Part shown: positions 51,285 through 61,118 of the stretch, in pieces
Layout: every line of letters begins with the position of its first letter
Numbering within the stretch: position 1 is the first letter of the stretch
From: DASUAS01 sp963809795
Lineage (GTDB): Bacteria; Actinomycetota; Acidimicrobiia; IMCC26256; DASPTH01
Direction of reading: 5' to 3'
Assembly (NCBI GenBank): GCA_963809795.1
Contig: CAWELN010000030.1
Span: forward strand, 1 to 64,000
DNA length: 64,000 nt
Position numbers and translations under genes: made by a program
The notes under the pieces: generated by a model
The model's database searches: none
Told to the model about the DNA's origin: nothing
What the model saw: the letters and a program-made list of their open reading frames with translations, nothing else

Positions 51285-52308
51285 TCAAAGATCGATGACA
51301 ACGAGGTCGTCGCCTTTGCTGACGAACGCAGCGGCGGCTGGGCTAAGCGCAATCCGGCCAGCGGGCGCCTTGAATTGCAGAGCAACGGCGACCTCGAGAT
51401 CCCTTCCCACCGGTTCGTCGCGTACGAACGCGATGCGCCCGAAATGCAGTGCGCTTCGGAGTGAAATGCCACGTCCATGTGCGTCGTCTCGCGTGCGACG
51501 AGCGAACGCCAGCGCGGTCATCGGGATCTGCAAACAATGCGAGACAGCCGTCACCCAGTTGCTTGAGATACTGGCCTCCACTCGTTGAAAAGTTGTTGGC
51601 GAACAACTCGACCAGGTTTTCCCAGAGAAGACGTTCTTCGTCGGGACTCGACCGCTTCACCGCCTGGAACGTTCCGATTGCATCAAGGGCCACGATCGCA
51701 GCGATTGGCGGAAGGCCGGTGTCCAGAGTCACCAGAGGAGGAAAGCTCGCCCGCAGCGATGGACCGCAAAGCTGGAATATCTCGATCCAGCCCGGAGCGT
51801 CGCGAACGCGATGTCGACCAAGGCTCTCGAACCCAAGCCGATCGTCGAGCCCGGGAGTGGCGAGGTCCACGATTGCTCGACTCGCCACAACCTGGCCGCC
51901 ATGGCTGGTCGAGCGCAGACGCGCCGCATGACTGATCGCGACCCCGTCGTAGACGCCATTGCGCATCTTCAGATCGCCGGCATGAATCGCCGCCCGCACT
52001 CGGAGCGCAGCGTTCCCCGGCCAGTCAGCCTCGCCCAGAAGAAGCTGGAGCATCGCCGCCGATCGAACGGATGCGGCCGCGCTCTCAAACACGACGAAAT
52101 GACTGTCGCCTTCACCGCGAGATCGCACGATCTCGCCCCCGCCCTCTGACACTGCCGACTCAACCGCCCGGTCCAGAACATCCATGGCGGCCGACATCCG
52201 CGTCGGATCTTGCTGCCAATGCCGGGTGCTCCCCTCTACGTCCGTGAGGAACAACACCCGAAGCAGTTCCCTATCGCCATCCGGACCGACGGCGAACCTC
52301 GACCCCAC
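51285..52308 (-). pseudogene. Tandem-domain nucleotidyl-cyclase-like gene (one frameshift)
   Basis: The first domain starts RVLFLTDVEGSTRHWQQDP and continues to SRGEGDSHFVVFESAAASV, a class III cyclase half with the metal Asp (LTDVEG) and Asp in GEGD. After VRDAPGWIEIFQLCGP comes a second half: IAAIVALDAIGTFQAVKR, GGQYLKQLGDGCLALFADPD. An extra C near 51520 breaks the frame; corrected, it continues ALAFARRTRDDAHGRGISLR and ends LVVIDL at 51285. The second half lacks the Asp of FTD. It may work as a degenerate pseudo-heterodimeric cyclase if the break is a read error. Confidence 0.7.
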
Positions 52309-52981
52309 GTCGTCGAGAATATCGGCCCCTTAGCCTCGTCGCTGGCGGCAGCGTAGGCACACCGCCGCTCCCTGCAGACCTGCAACATGTCCCACCACTC
52401 ACCTCGGAGGCGCGGACGCGGAAACGCCAGAGCTGCCGATCTGCACGCGAAGAACCGGCCGAGCCGTAGCCCGACCGGTCCCCTCGTCCGCCCTGACCGA
52501 CTACGCGGTCGGTCCCGTTGGACAATCAGCGGAACCCGGAGCCGCCTCATTCGCCTGGGGGGTAATAGGAAAGTCGGCGAAGCTCAGGGGCCGCTGTGCG
52601 ACTGAACGTAGCGGACTCGAACCACGCTTTCCGTAAACGCGGGGTTAACGCTCCCAGCTCCGTCAAATGCGTGAGCGCGACGAAGCCCCGGCCGGAAGCC
52701 GGGGACCTCGATCGAGGGTCCGCGAGTACCCGCCCGCACCCCTCGAAACAGAGCGCACGCGCCTCCCCTACGTACGCCACCGGCGAAGAATGACAAGGCC
52801 CTGCCGTGTGGTGTTCACCCGTCGTTTACTTGCAGGCTGTTGACCGCGCCAAGGTGTGCTGGTCACAGTCGAAGCTAGGCGAGCGAAACCGTGGAGTCTT
52901 GCCGCTGCGCGGTCGGTCTGGGCCGCCCCCGGTCCCCCGGGTCGGCCCGGCCGCCCGCGTCTGTGCGAGGACGGAATCAAC
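52309..52981. other. Region without a supported gene, with one strong hairpin
   Basis: About 670 bp; short frames look random. CCCCGGC-CGGAA-GCCGGGG at 52686-52704 is a 7-bp hairpin that may act as a terminator. Confidence 0.45.
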
Positions 52982-53393
52982 GTGGTTCGGTGCAAGGTCT
53001 ACGAAATCCAGGGACCTGATCCGGCGCGGCGCTGGCGCGGCAGAACGCTGCGTCCGTCCGGCAGCCGGCAAGACCTCGGTCGATGGCAAGACCTATCCGA
53101 TCTGCAAGCGGCATACGGCCGCGGGCCGGAACCTGTTCATTGGCGACGGTTGGCTCTACGCCATCAACCTGAAAGCGGACCCGCCGAAAGAGCAAGCAGA
53201 AATGACGACGGTGTCGCCTCAGGACCTCGCCACTGAGATCCGTCAGCTCTGCGCGCGGGCGCTCACGCTCGGGATCTGCGACGTGCGTCAGTCGCTGATC
53301 GAAGCAGCAGAACGGGCGCTCATGGTCGACGATCCACGATGCCGGGAGCTCGCCGAGCAACTGCTGCGCGAGGTCCGCAAGATCCCGCCCTAG
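52982..53393 (+). pseudogene. Small zinc-binding-like protein gene fused or frameshifted to the 63-aa family
   Basis: GTG 52982 reads VRCKVYEIQGPDPARRW; after a frame change near 53030 the frame gives ERCVRPAAGKTSVDGKTYPI, CKRHTAAGRNLFIGDGWLYA and INLKADPPKEQAE, then the 63-residue unit starting at ATG 53202. Cys and His spacing (C..C..CKRH) suggests a metal-binding module. I do not recognise the family. The first part could be an independent ORF. Confidence 0.45.
53202..53393 (+). CDS. 63-residue helical protein, copy 1
   Basis: Reads MTTVSPQDLATEIRQLCARA, then LGICDVRQSLIEAAERALMV and DDPRCRELAEQLLREVRKIP. A paralogue with the same ending (REVRKIP) lies at 58213-58394. It is helical, acidic/basic mixed and probably dimeric. 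The function is unknown. It is in frame with the preceding fragment, so it may be translated as its C-terminal part. Confidence 0.55.
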   Translation: MTTVSPQDLATEIRQLCARALTLGICDVRQSLIEAAERALMVDDPRCRELAEQLLREVRKIPP

Positions 53394-53422
53394 ACCCGAC
53401 GCCCGGCTGAAGCTGTGCGCCG

Positions 53423-53536
53423 TCAGGCGAACCGGCGGCGGCTCAGCCGCTCCCGCATCCAGCTGATCGCGTGCCGTTCCTCGCGGAAGCAGGGCGTCTC
53501 CCTGTCGCGCCGATTTCGGGGCTGGCGTTCCGGCAT
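53423..53536 (-). CDS. 37-residue small protein, copy 1
   Basis: Reads MPERQPRNRRDRETPCFREE then RHAISWMRERLSRRRFA. The second half matches the C-terminus encoded at 57740-57929 (CFLEGRQAINWMRDRLSRGH). It may be the remnant of a longer gene. The support is the conserved repeat of the family, not a ribosome site. Confidence 0.4.
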   Translation of the reverse strand: MPERQPRNRRDRETPCFREERHAISWMRERLSRRRFA

Positions 53537-53654
53537 CTCGAAGCGCAATCTGTGAGGAGCGGGCGGAGTGAGTCAGAGCGCCGCGGAATCCGTGCGCCGC
53601 AATCTGGCGATCACCAGCCCGTGTTCCGTCCTCCCCCACGAAAGGACGTCGCAG

Positions 53655-54084
53655 ATGGCGCTCTCAGACCAACTGACCAAGCTCGCCGCCAAAGCCAAGG
53701 AGGCTGAGGACCAAGCGGCGGCAGCGAAGACCAAGGCGAAGGCAGACCTCGAGCAGGATGTGAAGCAGGCACGCGCGTCGGCGCAGGCGCAGGCCGATCA
53801 GGTCCACAAGAACGCCGAGACGGACAAGGGCACGGTCTCGTCGTGGTGGGCCGATATGCAGCGGTCGTGGCGCCAGCATCTCGACACGATTCGTCAGCAC
53901 GTGGATGAGCGGAAAGCCACCCACGATCTGGAGAGTGCCAAGAGAAACGCCGACAGCGCCGAGGACGACGCCGCGTTCGCAATCGACTACGCGTACGGGG
54001 CCATCGAAGAAGCCGAGTACGCGGTGCTCGACGCCACCCTCGCGGGATGGACGCCGACGAGCTCGCTGCGGGCGCCAAGACCTA
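53655..54084 (+). pseudogene. Coiled-coil protein gene, copy 2 (3' frameshift)
   Basis: ATG 53655 gives MALSDQLTKLAAKAKEAEDQ with the same layout as the copy at 49104-49539: WWADMQRSWRQHLDTI and AAFAIDYAYGAIEEAEYAVL. Near 54047 the frame slips; the natural end would be RMDADELAAGAKT at about 54084, but the actual frame runs on. Only the last ~12 residues are affected, so the protein may still be functional. Confidence 0.7.
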
Positions 54085-54274
54085 AGCGAACGCGTGAGCC
54101 CGCGTACCGGAGCAAGATCCAGACAACGAGAAGGTCTAGCCGTCGCTGGGGGCGTGCTCGTCGCGTCCCTGGCGTTTGGCGTTCTGGCGCGTCATTGTGA
54201 AGCAGCCCTGGCCGACGCTACGGATCGGCGTTCAACTGACGTAACCGGTTCTGTTCTCTGAGGAGGTCCATCCG

Positions 54275-54434
54275 ATGCGCACGCTCGATCCCAACGTCGT
54301 GCACCATCCCGCGGTCATCGAGCAGTTCAACAAGCGTGCCGCGGACCAACCTCACTCGGGCGATCAACCAGATGACCGAACAGCTCCACCATCACCTCAT
54401 CGGTGGCACGCCATCGCCGCCCTCGACGACGTAA
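54275..54434 (+). pseudogene. Short His-rich protein gene (frameshifted)
   Basis: ATG 54275 follows GAGGAGG nine bases upstream, a strong ribosome site. It reads MRTLDPNVVHHPAVIEQFNK; near 54343 the other frame gives RTNLTRAINQMTEQLHHHLI and GGTPSPPSTT before the stop at 54434. The family is unknown. Confidence 0.4.
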
Positions 54435-54643
54435 CAACCACGCCACCGGACGCGCGCCGACCAGGACTCCGACGGCGCTAGGGAGTGCCGCGACCGTGCG
54501 ACACGCTTCGAGCGTGCCAGAGTCTTCGGGTGGAGTGGCGCTGGGCGGGCTCCGGATGGGGCGCCGGACGGCACCGACCCGTGCAGGGCGACGGAATCTC
54601 GTCAGAGGTGACTTCGGGCTTTTAACCGACTTGACCGGCCGAA

Positions 54644-55135
54644 GTGCGCGTGATTTACTGTCGCTTCCGGGTTGCGGGAACAGGGCGGTGCAAGGTGGGT
54701 ACTGCCAGGGTTCGCTATCACTTCTTGTGCCCTGCGCACGGACGGATCGGTTCGGCGCCGATCGACGAACGGCTGCCGCCTGGGCCTCGTCCATGTCCCG
54801 TGTGCGGTGCCACGTCCGAAGTCTGGGTCTGCACGACTCTAAACCATGTCGACCGCCCACGATCCGTGATCGACACGCCGACGCTACGGGCCGTGCGACC
54901 CGTGACCGCCGAAGTGAGCGCCGTGAACGAAGGCCTGGGACTGATCCGAGAAGACCTCGAGATCGGCCGCCTGAGCGCCGAGTTGGCCGAGCGATTCCGG
55001 AGCGTCCCGCACGAGGTGATCGAATCCGGCGTGCGTGAAGAGTTCCTTCGCTGGTCCGCAGTACCGGTGCACGACTTCGTTCCGGTCTTCGTTGCGCGGG
55101 CTCTGCGCGGGAGGCTGCGTGCGCTGAGCGCTTAG
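54644..55135 (+). CDS. Zinc-ribbon plus three-helix-bundle dimerisation protein
   Basis: About 163 residues; the start is unsure between GTG 54644 and a later GTG near 54692. The N-terminal part has a zinc ribbon: YHFLCPAHGRIG and PRPCPVCGATSEV. The C-terminal ~65 residues (LSAELAERFRSVPHEVIESG, EFLRWSAVPVHDFVPVFVAR) form the three-helix dimerisation domain of small actinobacterial proteins. The combination may bind nucleic acid. The function is unknown. Confidence 0.65.
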   Translation: MRVIYCRFRVAGTGRCKVGTARVRYHFLCPAHGRIGSAPIDERLPPGPRPCPVCGATSEVWVCTTLNHVDRPRSVIDTPTLRAVRPVTAEVSAVNEGLGLIREDLEIGRLSAELAERFRSVPHEVIESGVREEFLRWSAVPVHDFVPVFVARALRGRLRALSA

Positions 55136-55296
55136 CAGCTCGGGCCCAGGGGTCTGGACCAGTGGCTCACCCTGGCGCGACGTAACGGCCGACCTGACAC
55201 CGTTCGAGGCCATGAGTGCCTGACCGAAGGAGGTCACTGTGAGCAGCAGCGCGCCCCAATCCCTCGACTGACGTCCCTGAGCTGGGGACGATTGAC

Positions 55297-55718
55297 ATGA
55301 GGCTCGAAGTCGTGACGTTGCCTGTCTCGGACATCGATCGCGCGAAGAGCTTCTACCTGAGCCTCGGATGGCGACTGGATGCGGACATCGTGGCGGGTGA
55401 TGCATTTCGAGTCGTCCAACTGACGCCCACTCATTCGGCCTGCTCGATCTCCTTCGGGAAGGGTCTCACGAATGCCGCGCCGGGCTCTGCACAGCGACTC
55501 GAGCTGGTGGTCAGCGACATCGACGCCGCGCGGCGGGACCTGCTCAAGCGCGGTGTCGACGTCGGCGACGTGTTCCATCTCGACGGCGGCCCGAAGCCTG
55601 GCCCGGATCCGCAACGTCGGTCGTACGAGTCGTACGCGTCGTTCGCAGATCCCGACGGCAACACCTGGCTGCTCCAGGAGGTCACGACGCGCTCCCGGGA
55701 CGCCTCTGGGACGACTGA
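55297..55718 (+). CDS. VOC-family protein (3' frameshift)
   Basis: ATG 55297 reads MRLEVVTLPVSDIDRAKSFY and continues with RLELVVSDIDAARRDLLKRG, then SYASFADPDGNTWLLQEVTT, a complete glyoxalase-like domain. A one-base loss near 55691 removes the natural stop (LPGRLWDD at 55718), so the open frame runs on to 56172. The first ~130 residues are intact, so function may survive. Confidence 0.75.
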
Positions 55719-55804
55719 CGACGCACGAAGCCGAACGGTCGAGCGGAGTCGGGGACGGAGCGTCGTCGCGCCGAGCCAGAATCGGACTCTGAAAGGTGCT
55801 TCGC

Positions 55805-56231
55805 ATGTCGACCGCGTACGTCACCCGCTTCGACGGCGTCCGCGTTTCGGCCGTGGACTATCAGCCGGTCTGGATCACGAGCCTTGCCGACGACGTGACG
55901 CTGGAGGGCTCAGCGATGAACGGTGTCGCGCACGGCCCCGAGCCGTGCGGTCCATCGTGACCTTCATCCGAACGCTGTATGACTCCCAAGAGTTCAACTT
56001 CGCTGGCCCCTACGGCGAGAGCGAGCTTCATCGAGGACTACACCGCCCAGGTTCGCGGCCAGCAGCTCGGCAACGTCGTCCTCGTCACCAGGAACGCCGC
56101 ACGGGCAGGCGCAGCGCATCGTGGCCAACTACCGGCCCCGGACGACGCTCCTGCTCGTGTCCCGTCTGGTAGGTGAGCACTTCGCCGACACGCCCTACGG
56201 CGAGCACTTCGCCTCCGAAGCCCCTGAGTAG
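55805..56231 (+). pseudogene. SnoaL/NTF2-like gene with several frameshifts
   Basis: Pieces in order: MSTAYVTRFDGVRVSAVDYQ, PVWITSLADDVTLEGSAMNG; then in other frames AVRSIVTFIRTLYDSQEFNF, SFIEDYTAQVRGQQLGNVVL, and IVANYRPRTTLLLVSRLVGE with HFADTPYGEHFASEAPE before the TAG at 56229. At least three frame changes exist. The middle part (YDSQEFNFAGP) resembles SnoaL-like polyketide-cyclase folds. It is inactive. Confidence 0.7.
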
Positions 56232-56364
56232 AAGCCAATAAGCGAGCACGGACAGATCTGCTGATCGGCGCTCGCTCCGGCGTCACTCAGCGCCCATCTT
56301 GTACACGCTCACTCGACGACACGATTCAGGTCCAAACCGATCTCACTTGCGAAGGGAGCGTCAC

Positions 56365-57092
56365 ATGCCTGGTCTGCCCAACATCGTCCTTGTCCACGGA
56401 GCCTGGGCCGACGGGTCCAGCTGGAGCGCCGTCATCGAACGCCTCCAGGCTGACGGCTACAACGTCACCGCACCGCAGTTCCCGATGGCTGCGCTCGCCG
56501 ACGACGTCGGTCGGCTGCGACAAGTCCTGGCTCGCCAGGACGGCCCGACCATCGTGGCGGGACACTCCTACGGCGGCCAGATCATGACCGCGCTCGGCGA
56601 GGACGCCCCGAACGTCGTCGGTCTGGTGTACATCGCAGCGTTCGGCCTCGACGCCGGGGAATCGATCGGCGCCCTCCTCGCCGCAGGGACCGCCCACCCC
56701 CGCGCTGGCCCACCTCGATATCGACGAGCAGGGCTTCGCGTGGCTGCCCGAGGACGACTTCGTGAATCACTTCGCGGCCGACGTCGATCCGAGTCAAAGC
56801 GAAGGTGATGTACGCCGTGCAGCAGCCGCTGGCCGGAAGCGCGCTCGGGGAAGTCATGGGAGTTCCCGCCTGGAAGTCGCTGCCGTCATGGTTCCTGATC
56901 GCCGATGGCGACCAAGCGATCCCGCCCGACGCCGAGCGGCAGTTCGCCCAACGCATGGGAGCAACCACCGTCGAAGTCCCGACGAACCATGTGGCGATGG
57001 TCTCGCATCCCGACGACGTGCTGAAGCTGATCTTGACCGCGGCCACGAACTGGCGGCGTGACGGCGAGCTCGCTGCCCTACAGCGAAGGTAA
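56365..57092 (+). pseudogene. Alpha/beta-hydrolase gene (EstC-like) with two frameshifts
   Basis: ATG 56365 gives PNIVLVHGAWADGSSWSAVI and the nucleophile elbow VAGHSYGGQIMTALG. After a break near 56700, ALAHLDIDEQGFAWLPEDDF continues, and after another near 56800, AKVMYAVQQPLAGSALGEVM leads to the His in VEVPTNHVAMVSHPDDVLKL. All catalytic parts exist but in three frames. It is non-functional unless the breaks are sequence errors. Confidence 0.75.
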
Positions 57093-57134
57093 GCAATCCT
57101 GATGCTGGACAAGCACGCAATCTTCGGTCATCAC

Positions 57135-57502
57135 CAAGGCACAGCAGCCAGTCCGTCGCAGAGACCGTCGACGGACTGACTGGCCTGATCGAGGATCGGG
57201 GCTTTACGGTGTTCAGGGTCATCGATCACAGCGGCACAGCCGAACGAGCCGGTGTGCAGATGCCCGAGTCGAAACTCGTCATGTTTGGGAAGCCGGCTGT
57301 GGGCGCGGCGGTGATGCTCGCGGCGCCGCCTGCTGGGTTGGATTTCCCGCTCAAGGTGCTGGTCTGGGAGGACGGGAACGGAGCGGTATCAGTGAGTTAC
57401 AACTCACCGGAGTTCCTGGCCGAGCGGCACCACATCGAGGGCGCCCTGCGTGCGCCGTTCGACGCAGTTGAGTCGATCGTTGAGGCAGTACTTGGTGCAT
57501 AA
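57135..57502 (+). CDS. DUF302-domain protein, N-terminus damaged
   Basis: In frame from about 57154 it reads SVAETVDGLTGLIEDRGFTV and FRVIDHSGTAERAGVQMPES, continuing to VEAVLGA at 57502, a complete DUF302 core. No good start exists in this frame upstream; GTG 57209 would cut the first helix. A frameshift near 57140 probably separates the original start. The family's role is unknown. Confidence 0.6.
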
Positions 57503-57739
57503 CTTGCGCTGATCCGCGACGGCCAAATGCTCCGCGAAGCGGGCTTGATCTCGCCGTTCGCTCTCCGGTGCAACGAGACGCTCCGAATGGCGAGTTTCTC
57601 CCAACGCCGGATCGAGGACACATAGCGACCACGACCAGAACAACGCGCAAGATCGGACTGAAACGTCGACAGCGCCAGCCGCTTGGACTCGGTCCCCGCT
57701 TCGTGTCGCGGCGCGATGTTTGCCGATCTGGCCGGGGCC

Positions 57740-57929
57740 TCAGACGAACACGTGGCCGCGACTCAGGCGGTCTCGCATCCAGTTGATCGCCTGCCGTCCC
57801 TCGAGGAAGCAAGGCCAGCGGTCGTCATCGCCGCGAGCCCAGCCGACGGCCCATTGTCCGGCGCTCATCCGTTCGATGAACTCGAAGCCGTCGAGCGCGT
57901 GCCTCGTCGAGTACGTCGTCGTCCGTCAT
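57740..57929 (-). pseudogene. Small protein gene, copy 2 of the WMRxRLSR family (frameshifted)
   Basis: ATG 57929 reads MTDDDVLDEARA; after a frame change near 57887 it continues GFEFIERMSAGQWAVGWARG, then DDDRWPCFLEGRQAINWMRD and RLSRGHVFV to the stop at 57740. The end matches the 37-residue gene at 53423-53536. The function is unknown. Confidence 0.55.
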
Positions 57930-58212
57930 CTGCTGATGGTCGCGCGCCGGTGAGACGCCCACACCGCGGCGCTCGGTAGCGCCTCGTTCGCCGGTCCCTT
58001 ACCCGCACGATGTAGAGGACGACCGGTCACAATCGATGTCACGGGTGCTCGCCTGCGGGGATCAGCGCACGACGCCCGACGCCCGGCTGGGGGCGTCCCA
58101 AATGAACGTCGGGCGCGTGCATGCTTGCCCGACAGACGCCAAGAGTCCGGTGTGGTTCCCGCGGATACCGGCCAGCCAGAACCACAGCAGGTGATTCAAA
58201 TACCGTCTCGGT

Positions 58213-58394
58213 GTGGCTCCTGAAGCCCTCGCCGCTGAGATCCGCCAACTCCGCGAGCTCACGCCTACCTTCGGCATACACGGGTGAGACGATCGCTAAC
58301 TGAGGCTGCCGAGAAGGCCCTCGAGGTCGACGACGCGGAGTGCCGCGAGCTCGCCGAGCAGCTGTTCCGCGAGGTTCGGAAGATCCCTGTCTGA
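58213..58394 (+). pseudogene. 63-residue protein family, copy 2 (frameshifted)
   Basis: GTG 58213 reads VAPEALAAEIRQLRELTPTF with an early stop; in the other frame VRRSLTEAAEKALEVDDAEC and RELAEQLFREVRKIPV follow to 58394. It matches the copy at 53202-53393 residue by residue, so the break near 58286 is clear. Confidence 0.65.
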
Positions 58395-58410
58395 CGCCAC
58401 GTAGCCGGGC

Positions 58411-58438
58411 CGCGTATGTGTGCCAGAGCGGGCATTAT
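58411..58438 (-). repeat. Dispersed repeat, copy D
   Basis: On the minus strand TGCCCGCTCTGGCACACATA then CGCG; 18 of 24 bases match copy B. It lies seven bases upstream of the cupin start. Confidence 0.5.
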
Positions 58439-58444
58439 GGGCGC

Positions 58445-58771
58445 GTGACCCGGCCGCCGGATTTCACTGCTGAGGTTGTCGAGAGGCACGCAGAGCGCCC
58501 GGGTTTCCGCATCACGGAGCTTCGAATGAGCGTGGAGCAATGCGTGCCGTGGCATTGCCACACGAACATCGAAGACACGTTCTACGTGGTCGAAGGTCGC
58601 GTGCGCATATCCCTACGAGATCCGGACGAACAAGTCGATCTCGCGGCTGGTGAGAGTTGGGGACCCGTACGAGCCGGGCGTCCTCACCTGGTCACGAACG
58701 CGGGTGAGGAACAAGCGACTTTCCTCGATCTACAAGGCATCGGCGATTGGGACTTCGTGCCCCTCGGGTAG
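58445..58771 (+). CDS. Cupin-domain protein
   Basis: The protein has 108 residues from GTG 58445. Cupin motif 1 is visible in VPWHCHTNIEDTFYVVEGRV (His-x-His and Glu) and motif 2 in PVRAGRPHLVTNAGEEQATF (His). A single beta-barrel with a metal site is expected. The substrate is unknown. It is an intact gene. Confidence 0.8.
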   Translation: MTRPPDFTAEVVERHAERPGFRITELRMSVEQCVPWHCHTNIEDTFYVVEGRVRISLRDPDEQVDLAAGESWGPVRAGRPHLVTNAGEEQATFLDLQGIGDWDFVPLG

Positions 58772-58893
58772 AGGGGCGCACCACGCCAGATCTGATGCGA
58801 TGACGGAGCGAGGCCTCCTCTCCACGTGAGGATCCGAGTTGTCGAGACTCAGGGCTTCACATCGAAGTCCTCTTGGTGAGGAAGGGACGCCCC

Positions 58894-58945
58894 TATGGAT
58901 CGACGGTGCGTCGGGATCGATCTGCATCGTCACCATTCGGTGATC
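58894..58945 (+). mobile_element. IS110-like transposase 5' remnant
   Basis: ATG 58894 reads MDRRCVGIDLHRHHSVI, the DEDD/RuvC-like N-terminus of IS110-family transposases (VGIDLH). The similarity stops after about 17 residues. The rest of 58772-59086 holds no other recognisable gene, so it is a small relic. Confidence 0.45.
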
Positions 58946-59086
58946 TTCCTCGAGCAATCGATCGAACTCCTCGAGTGTCCGCATGGGCGACTTCACCGGT
59001 CGCGGCGACGACGGGCGACGATACTGTTTTGGTGTTCGCGACATCGTGCTGCGCAGGCAGCGAGTGCGAGGCGATCGAGGCGTGAG

Positions 59087-59922
59087 ATGACTTCGGAGTA
59101 TGTGCTCGGAGCCGGCAGCGCCGAGCAGCAACGTCTCATCCGGCAAGCGCACGCCTTCGCGCCGAGGCCGAGTGGTTACTCGACCAGATCGGTGTCGACG
59201 CCGGATGGCGAGTCGTCGACGTCGGGTGTGGTCCTCTCGGAGTTCTCGATCTGCTCGCAGATCGCGTCGGTGCACACGGGGAGATCGTCGGGGTCGACAA
59301 CGAGGCGCGCATGATCGAAATGGCGAGGACGGTCATAACGCAGCTCTCGCTCGCGAACGTCACGCTGCTCAAGGCCGATGCGATGCACACCGGCCTCGAG
59401 CCGAGTTCGTTCGATCTCGTCCACGCCCGGCTACTGCTCGTCAACGTGGCCGAACCACAACGCATCGTCATCGAGCTGAGTGCGTTGACACGGCTCGGGG
59501 GAATCGTCACGTTGGAAGAGGTCGACTGGATCTCGTGGATCTGCGAGCCTCCTCACCCAGCCTGGGATCGCCTCCGCGAGGCGCTCCGCGAGTTTCGGCA
59601 TCGACGGGGTCTCGATGTGTACATGGGGCGGCGGCTGCCAGGATTGCTCCGTGGGGCCGGCCTCGGGGTGATGGGCTTTCGCGCGCAGTGCCCGACGTAC
59701 ACCCATGGCGCCGACAACCACGCTCTGCTCGTTGGCTTCGCCAACATCCACGGGCCGGACCTGATTGAAGACGGATTAGTGGGAGCCGACGAGCTCGCTG
59801 GGCTCGTGAACGACCTCGACGCCCATCTCTCGCACCCCGAAACGATGACGATGTACGCGCTGTTCTGCCAAGCATGGGCTCGTCGACCAATCACCTCGGA
59901 TACCTCGACATTGCGAACGTGA
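59087..59922 (+). pseudogene. SAM-dependent methyltransferase gene (one frameshift)
   Basis: ATG 59087 reads MTSEYVLGAGSAEQQRLIRQ; near 59160 the frame shifts and continues EAEWLLDQIGVDAGWRVVDV with the SAM-binding loop VVDVGCGPLGVLDLLADRVG. Later motifs are VGVDNEARMIEMARTV and SFDLVHARLLLVNV. The C-terminal ~110 residues are a complete catalytic domain end. The substrate is unknown. The break may be recent because the rest is well kept. Confidence 0.72.
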
Positions 59923-60134
59923 AGCGTGTGCCGTCGCCGCCCATACGCGCAGAGCGTGGGTCAGACGTGAGACCGCCAGTCCATCGAATGAGCTAACCCT
60001 TGCGGCGCCGCCGGCCCCGTTCGCGAAATGACGTCGTCGAACTGTTCCCAGTCGAGTTCGAAGACTTGCAGGTGTCCCTTTGGCCGCCAGTCGATCGGTG
60101 ATCATGATCTGGTCGGTTGCATCGTGGTGAGGAC

Positions 60135-60440
60135 CTAACCGCTGAGCGCCTTGGCCTTGGCCTGCTCGAACTCGGCGTCGCTGATGGTGCCGTTCGCCTT
60201 GAGCTCATCGAGCCGTGCGAGTTCGTCGGCGGTGCTCGGAGCCGCGCCGACCGCGCTCTCGATGTCCGCCGCGCTGTGCTGCGTCCTGGGCTTGCGCCGC
60301 TTCGACGGCGTGCTGCGACATCTTGTGACCCCGGGCAATGAGATACACGAAGACCCCGAAGTACGGCACCACGATCACGAAGATCACCCAGAGCGCCTTC
60401 GCGAATCCACCAGGGCAAACGTGCTGTTTCGACGACGAAC
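60135..60440 (-). pseudogene. PLDc_N/SHOCT-domain small membrane protein, truncated and frameshifted
   Basis: Reads GGFAKALWVIFVIVVPYFGV and FVYLIARGHKMSQHAVEAAQ (PLDc_N-type helix and signature), then after a frame change near 60285 SAADIESAVGAAPSTADELA and RLDELKANGTISDAEFEQAK, the SHOCT domain, to the stop at 60135. The first membrane helix is missing. It is probably inactive. Confidence 0.65.
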
Positions 60441-60821
60441 TTACGACGACGCCTTTGAATGGGCGACGACACGCACGCAGCCGACGCTGCTCATTCGAAC
60501 GTCTGCGAGCACACGCCATATCTGGCGATCGGCGCTGCCGCGTTGGTCAGTTCGAAGCCTGCGCCGTCGCTCTTGCGTGCTTGATGTCGGGATGAACACG
60601 GCGATGACCCGAGCGCGGGACGAGCCGTCGAACGACGCGCAGGCTCGGACACTGGCACCAGCATTCGGGAGGGCAACCACACCGGCGCGCCATGCAGTCA
60701 AGGGTAAGGCGCGCCTGCGAGCTGGTCGAGCCCCAACGACACAGATCTGGCGCTCACCACGCTCGCCGATGGCCACCTGCCCGGGGCAATCTGTGTTGAC
60801 GACAAGGATTGGAGGCTCTAG
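60441..60821. other. Region (381 bp) without a supported gene
   Basis: Only random-looking frames are seen. It may include the promoter of the small gene that follows. Confidence 0.4.
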
Positions 60822-61118
60822 ATGAAGTATGCACAGATCATCGAGTTCAAGACGAGCCGGATCGACGAACTCAACGCCAACTTCGATGCCTGGATGACCA
60901 AGTCAGAGGGTCATCGGATACCGCATAGAGCCGTTTTGACCGAGGACAGGGATAGCGAGAACCTGTACCTGCTCACGGTGGAGTTCTCGTCTTATGAGGT
61001 AGGCATGGAGAACTCCAACCGCCCTGAGACCGGCGAGTTCGCCGCGTTCCTGGCGAAGCTCTGCGACGGTCCACTGACGTTTCGCAATCTCGACGTGTTG
61101 CGCGAAGAGAACCTGTGA
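60822..61118 (+). CDS. Small alpha/beta-barrel-like protein of unknown function
   Basis: The protein has 98 residues, intact. It reads MKYAQIIEFKTSRIDELNAN, then ENLYLLTVEFSSYEVGMENS and a C-terminal FRNLDVLREENL. The pattern resembles dimeric alpha-beta-barrel (ABM-like) proteins. The function is unknown. Confidence 0.65.
   Translation: MKYAQIIEFKTSRIDELNANFDAWMTKSEGHRIPHRAVLTEDRDSENLYLLTVEFSSYEVGMENSNRPETGEFAAFLAKLCDGPLTFRNLDVLREENL

Noticed and set aside
52600..52660. Minus-strand GTGG-TTCGAGT-CCGC resembling a tRNA T-arm
   Set aside because: No acceptor stem can be paired and the anticodon loop lacks T33, so it is probably chance.
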